Positions 1-8,487 of a stretch of 64,000 bases of DNA are shown one piece after another (positions within the stretch are counted from its first letter, which is position 1; each line of letters begins with the position of its first letter). The stretch lies in contig DATFOS010000143.1 of assembly GCA_035265325.1 (NCBI GenBank), positions 1-64,000 of the forward strand. The letters run 5' to 3'. This DNA comes from DATCLS01 sp035265325. Lineage in GTDB: Bacteria > Actinomycetota > Acidimicrobiia > Acidimicrobiales > VFJN01. Below the pieces are notes generated by a model that saw only the letters and a list, made by a program, of their open reading frames with translations, was not told where the DNA came from and ran no database searches. The position numbers and the translations under genes are program-made.

Positions 1-140
1 ACGGGCCCAACGGCCGCGACCGGCTCGAGGCCAGCAGGCCCGACGACGAGGTCATCGACCCCGGCGGCCGCCCCAGTGAGTGGGGCCGCCCGGTGTTCGA
101 CCGCCACGACGAGAGCGAACCATCGCGCTTCGGTCGCTAG
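1..140 (+). CDS. C-terminal fragment of an unidentified protein
   Basis: An open frame runs in from the left edge (third frame) and stops at TAG 138-140, giving about 45 residues. The tail is hydrophilic and rich in Arg, Asp, Pro and Gly, ending DESEPSRFGR, with no recognisable motif. It is convergent with ileS, and an inverted repeat at 170-210 lies between the two stops. In many actinobacteria a DivIVA-type gene sits near ileS, but nothing in this tail supports that identity, so it is left unnamed. It could also be chance coding, because GC-rich frames stay open easily. Confidence 0.4.
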   Translation, partial: GPNGRDRLEASRPDDEVIDPGGRPSEWGRPVFDRHDESEPSRFGR

Positions 141-169
141 CCGGCTCACGCCGGTTCCATCCCGCGAGA

Positions 170-210
170 GTGCGTTCCTGAGACCGACGGGATCGGTCTG
201 AGGAACGCAC
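170..210. terminator. Inverted repeat between convergent genes, possible bidirectional terminator
   Basis: Two 18-base arms (170-187 GTGCGTTCCTGAGACCGA and 193-210) are reverse complements except for one G-G mismatch at 180/200. The loop is the five bases 188-192. It sits between the stop of the left-edge gene (140) and the stop of ileS (268). There is no clear T tract on either strand, so termination is inferred from position and stem strength only. Confidence 0.5.
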
Positions 211-267
211 CTTCGCGTCGGCGACCCCGGTCGCCCGGTCGCCCGGGCCGGCGGGGCGCCGCCCGGG

Positions 268-3200
268 TCAGGCCCGGGTGAGGGCGACCGGCGTGGTGTG
301 CCCGGCGAGGCCGAGCGTGGCCGACCCGGCGTCGACCGTGGCCCGCTCGAGCGACTCGGCCAGCACCTCGCCCATCACGTAGGCCCGGTGGGCCTCGACG
401 GCCGCCCACACCTCGTCGTCGGCGTCGAGCCGCACGGCGATGCGGTCGGTCAGCTCGAACCCCTGCTCCTTGCGCAGCTCGTTGAGGCCCCGGACCACCT
501 CGCGGGCGAGGCCCTCGCGCCGCAGGTCGTCGTCGAGCTCGAGGTCGAGCGCCACGGCCCAGCCGGCCTCCTGCGCCAGGGCGAAGGACTCGTGCCGGGT
601 GGCCCGCAGGTCGACGTCGTCGGGGGTGAGCCGCTCGCCGGCCACCTCGATGTACCCCTCAGCCTCCAGCCGGCGCTGCAGCTCGGACCCGTCGGCGGCG
701 GCCAGCGCCTGCTTCACCTCGTTGACGCGCGGCCCGAGGCGGGGGCCGAGCGTCCGGAAGTTGGGGACCACGGTCCACGACAGGAGGCCGGACAGCGTGT
801 CGACGTCGTCCAGCGCCTTCACGTTCAGCTCGGTGGCCACCTCGGCCCGCACGTCCTCGCTCAGGGAGGCGACCCCCGGGTGCAGCAGCAACGCCCGACT
901 CAGCGGCTGGCGGGTGCGGACCTTGAAGTCGGTGCGCGCCGCCCGGCCCAGGGCGACGAGCCGGCGGGCGGCGGCCATCTCGGCGGCGAGCCCCGCGTCG
1001 GCGGTGCCGGACACGGCCGGCCAGTCGGACAGGTGGACCGACGCCTCGCCGGTGAGCGTCGTGTACAGCTCGTCGGCCAGGAACGGGCAGAACGGCGCCA
1101 ACAGCTGGGCGGTCGTGACCAGGCAGCGGTGCAGCGTGGCGTGGGCCGCCGGGTCGCTGGACTTCCAGAAGCGGGGGCGGCTGCGCCGGACGTACCAGTT
1201 GGACAGGTCGTCGACGAACCGGGCCAGCCGGGTGGCGCCGCCGAGGGCGTCGAACGAGTCGAGCGCGTTCGTCAGCTCGGCCACCGTGGCGTCGAGCTCG
1301 GCCAGGACCCAGCGGTCGAGCACGTGGGTGGGCGTGGCCGGCTCTTCCCCCGGCGGGGGCTGCCACCCGTCGAGGTCGGCGTAGGTGGTGAAGAACGAGA
1401 AGACGTTCCACAGCGTGATCAGCGTCTGGCGGGTCGACTCGCGGATGCCGTCCTCGAACACGCGCCGCGGCGACCACGGCTGGCCGGACGAGAAGAAGTA
1501 CCAGCGCAGGGCGTCGGCACCGAAGCCCTGGAAGATCGTCCACGGGTCGATGACGTTGCCCTTGGACTTGGACATCTTCTGGCCGGCCTCGTCGACGATG
1601 TGCCCGAGGCAGAGCACGTTCTTGTAGGGCGTCGAGCCGAAGACCAGCGTGTTCACGGCCAGCAGGGAGTAGAACCAGCCCCGCGTCTGGTCGATGGCCT
1701 CGCAGATGAAGTCGGCCGGGAAGCTGGCCTCGAACCGGCCCTCGTCGGTGAACGGGTGGTGGAACTGGGCCGACGGCATCGAGCCCGAGTCGAACCAGGC
1801 GTCGAGCACCGGCGCCAGGCGGCGGACCGTCCCCTGGCAGCCGTCCTGCCCGCACGTCCACGTCACGTCGTCGACGTAGGGGCGGTGGAGGTCGAGGCGG
1901 GACAGGTCGCGCCGGGCGAGCCCGCTCAGCTCGGCCACCGAGCCGACGCAGGTCTCGAAGTCGCAGCCGCTGCAGCGCCAGATCGGTAGCGGCGTGCCCC
2001 AGTAGCGGTCGCGCGACAGCGCCCAGTCGATGTTGTTCTCGAGCCACTTGCCGAAGCGGCCCGTCTTGATGTGCTCGGGGTACCAGCCGATGCGGTCGTT
2101 CTGCTCGAGCAGGTCGCCGCGACGCTCGGCCGTGCGGACGAACCACGAGGTCTTGGCCCAGTAGATCAGCGGCGTGCCGCAGCGCCAGCAATGCGGGTAG
2201 CTGTGCTCGTAGGGCTGCTCGGCGACGAGCCGGCCCCGGGCCCGGAGGTCCTCGACGATCTCGGGGTCGGCCTGCTTGACGAAGCGGCCCTGCCAGCGGG
2301 CCACCCGGTGGTCGAACGTGGCGTCCTGGTCGACGGGGTTGAGGACGGGCAGGCCCTCGGCCCGGCCGATCGCCGCGTCCTCCTCGCCGAAGGCGGGCGC
2401 GATGTGGACGATGCCGGAACCGTCGTCGACGGACACGTAGTCCGCGGCCACGACCCGCCAGGCGTCGGTGCCGGCCGGGATCTCGAGGTCGTCGAACGGC
2501 CGGTCGTACGTCCACCCGACCACGTCGGTGCCGGCCCAGCGGTCGAGCACCTCGGCGGCGGGGAACAGCCGGGCGGCGGCCGCCTCGCCGAGCACCAGGT
2601 CGCGCCCGCCCTCCGCGCCGGCGCCCTCGCCGGCGGGCGAGGCGATGCGGACGTAGGCCAGCTCGGGGCCGACGGCGGCGGCGACGTTGGAGATCAGCGT
2701 CCACGGCGTGGTCGTCCACACCACGAGGTCGGCGTCGGGGGCGCCGCCGCCCGTCAGCGGGAAGCGGACGTAGATCGACGGGTCGACCACGTCCATGTAG
2801 CCCTGCGCCAGCTCGTGGCTCGACAGGGCGGTGCCGCAGCGGCCGCAGTAGGGCGTGACCCGGTGGCCCTCGTAGAGGAGCCCCTTGTCCCACAGCTGGC
2901 GCATGAGCCACCAGACGGACTCGATGTAGTCGTTGGAGAGGGTCCAGTATGCGTCGGCCGTGTCGATCCACACGCCGGAGCGCTGGGTCAGCGACGACCA
3001 GTCCTCGACGTAGCGGCGGACCGAGGCCCGGCAGCGCTCGTTGAACGCCTCGATGCCGTAGGCCTCGATCTCGTGCTTGGAGTGCAGGCCGAGCTCGCGC
3101 TCGACCTCGAGCTCGACGGGGAGGCCGTGGCAATCCCACCCGCCCTTGCGGGGCACGTCGCGGCCCCGCATGGTCTGGAAGCGCGGGAACAGGTCCTTGA

Positions 3201-3393
3201 ACGCCCGCGCCCACACGTGGTGCAGGCCCGGCTTGCCGTTGGCGGTGGGCGGCCCCTCGTAGAAGACCCACGGCTCGGCGCCCTTGCGCAGCCGGCCGAC
3301 CTCCTCGACGACCTCGCGCTCGCGCCAACGGGCGATCGCCCGTTCTTCGAGGGCGGGCAGGTCGAGGTCGGGGGCAACGGGACCGAAAGGCAT
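268..3393 (-). CDS. ileS: Isoleucine-tRNA ligase
   Basis: This 1041-residue class I aminoacyl-tRNA synthetase charges tRNA-Ile in the cytoplasm. The N-terminal nucleotide-binding signature is GPPTANGKPGLHHVWARAF (residues about 47-65), where HIGH is replaced by LHHV. The KMSKS loop is intact in EAGQKMSKSKGNVIDPW. An editing domain lies between them, and an anticodon-binding domain with DLSNWYVRRSRPRFW follows. A cysteine cluster (CGRCGTALSSHE) lies in the N-terminal half. The length and signature look like the eukaryote-like (type 2) IleRS branch, which is often less sensitive to mupirocin; that is family knowledge, not shown here. The ATG start is supported by a TACCCT box 8 bases upstream. 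ileS near lspA and rluD is a common actinobacterial order. Confidence 0.97.
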   Translation of the reverse strand: MPFGPVAPDLDLPALEERAIARWREREVVEEVGRLRKGAEPWVFYEGPPTANGKPGLHHVWARAFKDLFPRFQTMRGRDVPRKGGWDCHGLPVELEVERELGLHSKHEIEAYGIEAFNERCRASVRRYVEDWSSLTQRSGVWIDTADAYWTLSNDYIESVWWLMRQLWDKGLLYEGHRVTPYCGRCGTALSSHELAQGYMDVVDPSIYVRFPLTGGGAPDADLVVWTTTPWTLISNVAAAVGPELAYVRIASPAGEGAGAEGGRDLVLGEAAAARLFPAAEVLDRWAGTDVVGWTYDRPFDDLEIPAGTDAWRVVAADYVSVDDGSGIVHIAPAFGEEDAAIGRAEGLPVLNPVDQDATFDHRVARWQGRFVKQADPEIVEDLRARGRLVAEQPYEHSYPHCWRCGTPLIYWAKTSWFVRTAERRGDLLEQNDRIGWYPEHIKTGRFGKWLENNIDWALSRDRYWGTPLPIWRCSGCDFETCVGSVAELSGLARRDLSRLDLHRPYVDDVTWTCGQDGCQGTVRRLAPVLDAWFDSGSMPSAQFHHPFTDEGRFEASFPADFICEAIDQTRGWFYSLLAVNTLVFGSTPYKNVLCLGHIVDEAGQKMSKSKGNVIDPWTIFQGFGADALRWYFFSSGQPWSPRRVFEDGIRESTRQTLITLWNVFSFFTTYADLDGWQPPPGEEPATPTHVLDRWVLAELDATVAELTNALDSFDALGGATRLARFVDDLSNWYVRRSRPRFWKSSDPAAHATLHRCLVTTAQLLAPFCPFLADELYTTLTGEASVHLSDWPAVSGTADAGLAAEMAAARRLVALGRAARTDFKVRTRQPLSRALLLHPGVASLSEDVRAEVATELNVKALDDVDTLSGLLSWTVVPNFRTLGPRLGPRVNEVKQALAAADGSELQRRLEAEGYIEVAGERLTPDDVDLRATRHESFALAQEAGWAVALDLELDDDLRREGLAREVVRGLNELRKEQGFELTDRIAVRLDADDEVWAAVEAHRAYVMGEVLAESLERATVDAGSATLGLAGHTTPVALTRA

Positions 3394-3401
3394 AGGGCCC
3401 T

Positions 3402-3407
3402 AGGGTA
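3402..3407 (-). promoter_or_regulatory. Putative -10 box of ileS (TACCCT)
   Basis: On the minus strand TACCCT ends 8 bases before the ileS ATG, which would place transcription start at or next to the start codon (leaderless mRNA). No ribosome-binding site is visible. Confidence 0.5.
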
Positions 3408-3512
3408 CGGCGGCGGACCACCCGCCCCGGCACGCGTTGTGGGCGCGACCAGGCCGACGTTGCAAACAGAGACGACCGCCGTATCCTGCCCGCCTCCTCG
3501 GGTGGCCGACCC

Positions 3513-3541
3513 TTGACCCTGTGTGGGGGGCGGCGTACGAT
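3513..3541 (+). promoter_or_regulatory. Sigma-70-type promoter for the dksA-like/lspA/rluD operon
   Basis: TTGACC at 3513-3518 and TACGAT at 3536-3541 are separated by exactly 17 bases, a near-consensus housekeeping arrangement. Transcription would start near 3548, leaving a leader of about 30 bases with GGCGAGG just upstream of the ATG at 3577. This contrasts with the apparently leaderless genes elsewhere in the window. Confidence 0.65.
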
Positions 3542-3576
3542 CCGGAACCCTTTATCCCGAGGACGGCGAGGTTCAG

Positions 3577-4047
3577 ATGCCCAGAACTGCCAGTGCCGCC
3601 CCCGTCGCGTCAGCCGTCAGCAACGATGCTGCGTCCGCCAACGCCCCGGGCGCCAAGACGACATCGTCCCACTTGTCCGCCGAGTTCCTGGAGGGCCAGG
3701 TGCGTGCGCTCGAAGCCGAGCGGGCGACCTACCTCCGGCAGGCCGAGTCCCTGCAGGCCGAAGCAGACTCGCTGACCGAAGACCGCGAGCCGGGTGACGT
3801 CCAGTTCGACGAGGAGTCGGGCGAGGGCGACACCCTGGCGGTGGAGCGTGAGCGCGACCTGGCCCTGTCGGCCGCCGCGCGGGCTGCGATCGAGCAGATC
3901 GACGCCGCCCTCATCAAGATCGAGGCCGGGGGCTACGGCCGCTGCGAGGGCTGCGGGAAGGACATCCCCGAGGAGCGCCTCGAGGCCTTGCCGTATGCTG
4001 CGCTGTGCGTCACATGCAAGAGCGGGGGGCTGGGCCTCCGCCGTTGA
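3577..4047 (+). CDS. DksA/TraR-family zinc-finger protein
   Basis: This 156-residue protein belongs to the DksA/TraR C4 zinc-finger family, whose members bind RNA polymerase through the secondary channel. The zinc ligands are C123, C126, C144 and C147 (RCEGCGKDI and CVTCKSG). Before them, residues 35-115 form a helical, acidic, coiled-coil-like region. The first 30 residues are Ala/Ser/Pro-rich and probably disordered. The ATG at 3577 is chosen because GGCGAGG lies 7 bases upstream and a good promoter ends at 3541; the frame stays open further upstream without such signals. It is the first gene of an operon with lspA and rluD, with the stop overlapping the lspA start. Similar genes often lie between ileS and lspA in actinobacteria. 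Its target promoters cannot be told from the sequence. Confidence 0.85.
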   Translation: MPRTASAAPVASAVSNDAASANAPGAKTTSSHLSAEFLEGQVRALEAERATYLRQAESLQAEADSLTEDREPGDVQFDEESGEGDTLAVERERDLALSAAARAAIEQIDAALIKIEAGGYGRCEGCGKDIPEERLEALPYAALCVTCKSGGLGLRR

Positions 4048-4607
4048 GTTCCGAGTCCGATGCCCCGGCCCGGCCCCCCACGACGGCGGGCCGGGCGCGG
4101 TGGCGCCTGTTACTCGGGGTGGCCGCCGTCGTGCTGGTCGCCGACCAGCTCACCAAGTGGTGGGCGACGGAGACCCTCGACGACCGGATGATCGACCTGG
4201 TCGGCAGCCTGCGGCTGCGGCTGGTCATGAACTACGGCTCGGCCTTCAGCATCGCCCAGGGCCGCGGGGCACTCATCTCGCTCCTCGCCCTCGTGATCGT
4301 GGCCGTGCTGCTGCGGTCGGGCCGCTACGCCACGCGTCCCGCCTCGGCGTTCGCCATCGGCCTGGTCGTGGGCGGTGCCATCGGTAACCTGCTCGACCGG
4401 GCCTTCCGCGAGGGCGACGGGTTCCTGGGTGGCGGCGTGGTCGACTTCGTCGACCTCCAGTGGTGGCCGGTGTTCAACGTCGCCGACTCGGCGATCGTCG
4501 TGGGGGCCATGGTCCTGTTCCTCGCCGAGCTGCGCGAGGAGGCCGACGAGCCCGAGGACGCTGACGCGTCCGCCTCGGCCGAGGTCGAGGGGAAGCCTCC
4601 CTCGTGA
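4044..4607 (+). CDS. lspA: Lipoprotein signal peptidase II
   Basis: This membrane aspartyl protease removes signal peptides from prolipoproteins after diacylglyceryl transfer. The family motifs are present: NYGSAFS, GGAIGNLLDR (first catalytic Asp) and VDFVDLQWWPVFNVADS (second catalytic Asp). There are four hydrophobic segments and an acidic C-terminal tail (EEADEPEDADASASAEVEG). The frame is open from 4005, but the best start is TTG at 4044, whose TTGA overlaps the stop of the upstream zinc-finger gene, giving 187 residues by translational coupling. The stop in turn overlaps the GTG start of rluD, so the three genes form one transcription unit. A likely client is the lipoprotein sugar dehydrogenase encoded just downstream. 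Confidence 0.95.
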   Translation: MSSESDAPARPPTTAGRARWRLLLGVAAVVLVADQLTKWWATETLDDRMIDLVGSLRLRLVMNYGSAFSIAQGRGALISLLALVIVAVLLRSGRYATRPASAFAIGLVVGGAIGNLLDRAFREGDGFLGGGVVDFVDLQWWPVFNVADSAIVVGAMVLFLAELREEADEPEDADASASAEVEGKPPS

Positions 4608-5515
4608 GGGAGGTCGTGCCGCCGGCCCTCGACGGCCAGCGGCTCGACCGGGTGGTGGCGCTCGTGACCGGCCGCAGCCGGACCGAGGCGGCCGCGCTGG
4701 TCGACGCCGGCTCGGTGACGGTCGGGGGCCGCGCCGTGACCACCCGCTCGCACCGCGTCCTCGACGGCGACGTCGTCGACATCGACGCCCCGGTGGCGCT
4801 CGAGGAGGCCGAGCTGGTCGCCGACCCCGGCGTCCCCGTGCCGGTCGTGTACGAGGACGCCGACCTGCTCGTCGTCGACAAGCCGGCCGGGCTGGTCGTC
4901 CACCCGGGAGCGGGCCAGGGCGGGGCGACGCTGGTCCACGGCCTGCTCGCGCGCTACCCGGAGATGCGTACGGTCGGCCAGCCCGACCGGCCGGGCATCG
5001 TCCACCGCCTCGACAAGGGGACGTCCGGGCTCATGCTCGTGGCCCGGTCGGCGGCGGCCTACGAGGAGCTGGTGGCGATGCTGGAGGCCCACGAGGTCGA
5101 CCGGCGCTACAGGGCGCTGGCCTGGGGCACGTTCGACGCCCCGACCGGCTTGGTGGACGCGCCGATCGGGCGGTCGTCCCGCGACCGCACCCGCATGGCG
5201 GTGACCGTGTCGGGCAAGCCGGCGCGGACCGGCTACGAGGTCGAGCGCGCCTACGCCGAGCCCGTGGTGGTCACCGAGCTGCGCTGCCGGCTCGAGACCG
5301 GGCGGACGCACCAGATCCGCGTCCACCTGTCGTCCATCGGGCACGCGGTGGTCGGCGACCCCCGCTACGGCGGCGACCGGCCGTCGCTGCCGTGCCCGCG
5401 CCCCTGGCTCCACGCCGAGCAGCTGAGCCTGGCGCACCCCGTCACGCAGGCACCCCTGGCGTTCACGTCGCCACTGCCCGCGGACCTGGCGGCCGTACGA
5501 TCCCGCTTGAGGTGA
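4604..5515 (+). CDS. rluD: RluA/RluD-family 23S rRNA pseudouridine synthase
   Basis: This 303-residue enzyme isomerises specific uridines in ribosomal RNA. An N-terminal S4-like RNA-binding region (residues about 8-75) precedes the catalytic domain, which holds the signature GIVHRLDKGTSGLMLVARS with the catalytic Asp in HRLD. RTHQIRVHLSSIGHAVVGDP is the conserved C-terminal family block. The GTG start overlaps the lspA stop by 4 bases (GTGA). The order lspA-rluD is conserved in many bacteria, notably actinobacteria. RluD is the most likely specificity from context, but RluC- or RluA-type targets cannot be excluded from sequence alone. Confidence 0.9.
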   Translation: MREVVPPALDGQRLDRVVALVTGRSRTEAAALVDAGSVTVGGRAVTTRSHRVLDGDVVDIDAPVALEEAELVADPGVPVPVVYEDADLLVVDKPAGLVVHPGAGQGGATLVHGLLARYPEMRTVGQPDRPGIVHRLDKGTSGLMLVARSAAAYEELVAMLEAHEVDRRYRALAWGTFDAPTGLVDAPIGRSSRDRTRMAVTVSGKPARTGYEVERAYAEPVVVTELRCRLETGRTHQIRVHLSSIGHAVVGDPRYGGDRPSLPCPRPWLHAEQLSLAHPVTQAPLAFTSPLPADLAAVRSRLR

Positions 5516-5668
5516 GATATGTGGTGGAACGCGCACGCCGCGTGGTTCGTGTCTTGATGTAACGGGTAGTAGCGGGCGGCCCGGGCGGGGGCGCGGACGA
5601 TGGGGTGAAGGCGAGGAGGAGCGAGCACGCATTCGCGGCGGGCGCCGAATCTGCGGGAGCGACAACTC

Positions 5669-7936
5669 ATGGCGGTACCGACCCTGGGTCGGCGCCCGGC
5701 GGCGCTGGTCTTCGCCATCCTGGCGAGCGCAGTGGCGGCGTGTGCGTCAGGCCCGTTACCAGAGGGGTTCCACGAGTACACGGTGTTCCGGGGGCTGGCC
5801 GAGCCGACCAACGTCGAGTTCGCGCCGGACGGGCGGGTGTTCGTGGCCGAGAAGCGGGGGGTCGTCAAGGTCTTCGACAACCTCGACGACAGCACGGCGA
5901 CGGTCGTCGCAGACCTGCGGACCGAGACGTACAACGGCTGGGACCGCGGCATGCTCGGCCTCGCCGTCCCGCCCGACTTCGCCAGCTCACCGGCGATCTA
6001 CGTGGCGTACACCTACGACGGCGGGCCCGGCGAGACCGCCCCGCGATGGGGCACGCCGAACACCAACGGCGACAACTGCCCGACCCCACCCGGCTACGCC
6101 GAGGACGGCTGCGTCGTCACCTCACGGGTGTCGCGGCTGCCGCTCACGTCCACCGGCGCCTGGACCGGGGAGGAGCAGGTCCTCCTGCACGACTGGTGCC
6201 AGCAGTACCCGAGCCACTCGATCGGGGCCCTGGCGTTCGGCCAGGACGGCTCCCTCTACGTGTCGGGCGGTGACGGCGCCAGCTTCACGTTCGCCGACTA
6301 CGGCCAGCGCGGCACGCCCCGGAACCCCTGCGGGGACCCGCCGGCCGGGGTGGGCGGCACCCAGGTCCCGGCGACGTCCGAGGGCGGGGCGCTCCGGTCG
6401 CAGGACGTCCGCACGCTGGGCGACCCGACCGGGTACGACGGCTCGATCCTGCGCATCGACGCCCGCACCGGCGCGCCTCGGCCCGGTAACCCGCTGATCT
6501 CGTCCTCCAACGTCACCGCGCGGCGGGTGGTCGCCCACGGACTCCGGAACCCGTTCCGCTACACGCTGCGGCCCGGCACCGACGAGCTGTGGATCGCCGA
6601 CGTGGGCCTCGACACGTGGGAGGAGGTCAACGTCTCGATCGGCAACGACGCCGTCCTCGACAACTTCGGGTGGCCCTGTTACGAGGGCAACGGCCGCACC
6701 GGCAGCTACGACGCCGTCGACATCGGCATGTGCGAGGCGATGTACGCGACAACGCCGTCGCCGGTGAAGGCCCCGCACTTCGCCTACCGGCACTACCAGG
6801 AGGTCGTCCCCGACGAGGCCTGCGAGCAGTCCGCCGGCTCGTCGATCTCGGGCATGGCCTTCTCGCGAGCCGACTCGGCGTACCCCGACAGCTACGACGG
6901 CGCCCTCTTCTTCGCCGACGCCGCCAAGGAGTGCATCTGGACGATGCTGGCCACGAACGGCCGGCCCGACCCCACCAAGGTGCAGGCCTTCGTGACGCCG
7001 GCCGCGCGGCCGGTCGAGCTGCAGTCGGGGCCGAACGGCGACCTCTGGTACGTCGACCTCAGCGGCGGGACGATCCGCCGGGTCGGCTACTCGGCCGGCA
7101 ACCACCCGCCGGCGCCCGCCATCACGGCCACGCCGTCGGAGGGCGACCCGCCGCTGGCCGTGACGTTCGACGCCAGCGGGTCGAGCGACCCGGACGCCGG
7201 CGACACGCTCACCTTCAGCTGGGACGTCGACAACGACGGGGTATTCGACAACGGCACCGGCCCGACGCTCACCCACACCTTCACCGAGGTGGGGGTGGCG
7301 ACCGTGCGGGTTCGGGCGGCGGACGCGATCGGCGACGCCGAGATCGCCACGACGACGGTGCGGGTGGGCGACATCACGACGCCTGTGCCGTTCATCGACG
7401 AGCCCACGGGCGCCGACCCCATCTCGGTGGGGGAGTCCGTGGCGTTCTCGGGCTCGGCCACCGACCCCGCCGGCAACCCGCTGCCGCCCTCCGCGCTGTC
7501 GTGGACGGTCGACCTGCTGCACTGCCCGGACGCGTGCCACCCGCACACCAACGTCTTCAGCGCCGACGACAAGGCCTCGGGCAGCTTCGTGGTGCCCGAT
7601 CACGGGTTCCCGACGGCGCTGCGGATCAACCTGACGGCCACCGCAGGCGGCGAGTCGTCGACGGTGACCCGCCGAGTGGACTACCGGGGCACGATCGTCA
7701 GCCTCGCCTCGTCGCCGGCGAGCATCGAGCTGTCGGCGGGTGAGCGCAGCGGGACGGCCCCGTACAGCGACACGTTCGCCACCGGCGGCGCCGTCACGCT
7801 CAGCGCCCCGGCCACGGCGGAGGTCGGCGGGCTCACGTACAGGTTCACCGGCTGGTCGGACGGCGGGGCCGCCTCGCACGAGGTCACGGTCCCGGAGGAC
7901 CCGGTCACCTACACGGCGACCTACGCCCCGGCGTAG
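5669..7936 (+). CDS. Secreted PQQ-type glucose/sorbosone dehydrogenase lipoprotein with PKD domain
   Basis: The 755-residue protein begins with a signal peptide and a lipobox-like SAVAAC near residues 21-26, so it is probably a surface lipoprotein. Residues about 40-450 are a six-bladed propeller of the glucose/sorbosone dehydrogenase family: EPTNVEFAPDGRVFVAEKRG, PSHSIGALAFGQDGSLYVSGGD and HGLRNPFRYTLRPGTDELWIA contain the conserved His, Asp-Gly and Arg-Asn features. A PKD domain follows (about 478-570; DASGSSDPDAGDTLTFSWD). The C-terminus has a second Ig-like region and a GWSDGG...YTATY repeat typical of adhesin-like tails. The ATG at 5669 has a GGGAGCG-like site upstream. The substrate is unknown, and PQQ use is inferred from the family. 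The 153 bases before it hold no other gene. Confidence 0.85.
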   Translation: MAVPTLGRRPAALVFAILASAVAACASGPLPEGFHEYTVFRGLAEPTNVEFAPDGRVFVAEKRGVVKVFDNLDDSTATVVADLRTETYNGWDRGMLGLAVPPDFASSPAIYVAYTYDGGPGETAPRWGTPNTNGDNCPTPPGYAEDGCVVTSRVSRLPLTSTGAWTGEEQVLLHDWCQQYPSHSIGALAFGQDGSLYVSGGDGASFTFADYGQRGTPRNPCGDPPAGVGGTQVPATSEGGALRSQDVRTLGDPTGYDGSILRIDARTGAPRPGNPLISSSNVTARRVVAHGLRNPFRYTLRPGTDELWIADVGLDTWEEVNVSIGNDAVLDNFGWPCYEGNGRTGSYDAVDIGMCEAMYATTPSPVKAPHFAYRHYQEVVPDEACEQSAGSSISGMAFSRADSAYPDSYDGALFFADAAKECIWTMLATNGRPDPTKVQAFVTPAARPVELQSGPNGDLWYVDLSGGTIRRVGYSAGNHPPAPAITATPSEGDPPLAVTFDASGSSDPDAGDTLTFSWDVDNDGVFDNGTGPTLTHTFTEVGVATVRVRAADAIGDAEIATTTVRVGDITTPVPFIDEPTGADPISVGESVAFSGSATDPAGNPLPPSALSWTVDLLHCPDACHPHTNVFSADDKASGSFVVPDHGFPTALRINLTATAGGESSTVTRRVDYRGTIVSLASSPASIELSAGERSGTAPYSDTFATGGAVTLSAPATAEVGGLTYRFTGWSDGGAASHEVTVPEDPVTYTATYAPA

Positions 7937-7969
7937 GCCTGTCGCCGGTCGGGCCCTCGGGCCGGTCGC

Positions 7970-8422
7970 TCAGTCGGCCGGTTCGAGGACCGGCCAGGGC
8001 AGCTCGGCCCGCGCCATGCGGGCGATGTCGGCCAAGGTGAGCTCGGCCAGGTGGCGGCGCATGTGCTCGCCGATGACACCCCAGATGGTCAGCAGCACGC
8101 ACTGGCCTTCGTGGTCGCACGCGCCGTTCTTGTGAGGCTCGCCGAAGTCGCCCAGAGTGATGGGCCCGTCGACCGCGCTGACGATGTTGGCGAGCGTGAT
8201 GCGGGACGGCTCGCGGGCGAGGACGTAGCCACCGCCCACGCCGCGCTTGGAGCGGACCAGGCCGGCGCCCTTCAGCGCCAGCAGGATCTGCTCGAGGTAG
8301 GGCTGGGGCAGCCCGGTGCGCTCGGCGATGTCGCGCACGGAGGTCGGCCCCGACTCGTCCGCGTGAAGCGCGAGCGAGAGCAGGGCACGGCTGGCGTAGT
8401 CCCCCCGCGTCGACACCTTCAT
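7970..8422 (-). CDS. Rrf2-family transcriptional regulator
   Basis: The 150-residue protein has an N-terminal winged helix typical of Rrf2 regulators (MKVSTRGDYASRALLSLALH, GLPQPYLEQILLALKGAGLV, RSKRGVGGGYVLAR). The usual cluster loop is ACDHEGQCVLLTIW, carrying two cysteines spaced C-x5-C. IscR-type proteins have a third cysteine six residues earlier; here that position is not Cys. It may still bind an iron-sulfur cluster with another ligand, or sense redox or thiols. The ATG is supported by TAGGCT 6 bases upstream. It is divergent from the phosphodiesterase gene at 8488 with 65 bases between starts, so it may regulate that gene or itself. Confidence 0.88.
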   Translation of the reverse strand: MKVSTRGDYASRALLSLALHADESGPTSVRDIAERTGLPQPYLEQILLALKGAGLVRSKRGVGGGYVLAREPSRITLANIVSAVDGPITLGDFGEPHKNGACDHEGQCVLLTIWGVIGEHMRRHLAELTLADIARMARAELPWPVLEPAD

Positions 8423-8428
8423 GCCGAA

Positions 8429-8434
8429 AGCCTA
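8429..8434 (-). promoter_or_regulatory. Putative -10 box of the Rrf2 gene (TAGGCT)
   Basis: Minus-strand TAGGCT ends 6 bases before the ATG, predicting a leaderless transcript in the short divergent intergenic region. Confidence 0.5.
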
Positions 8435-8487
8435 GTGGCGCCCTCGGTAATGGGCGCGTTCACGGATGTCACGCCAGACTGGGGCCG

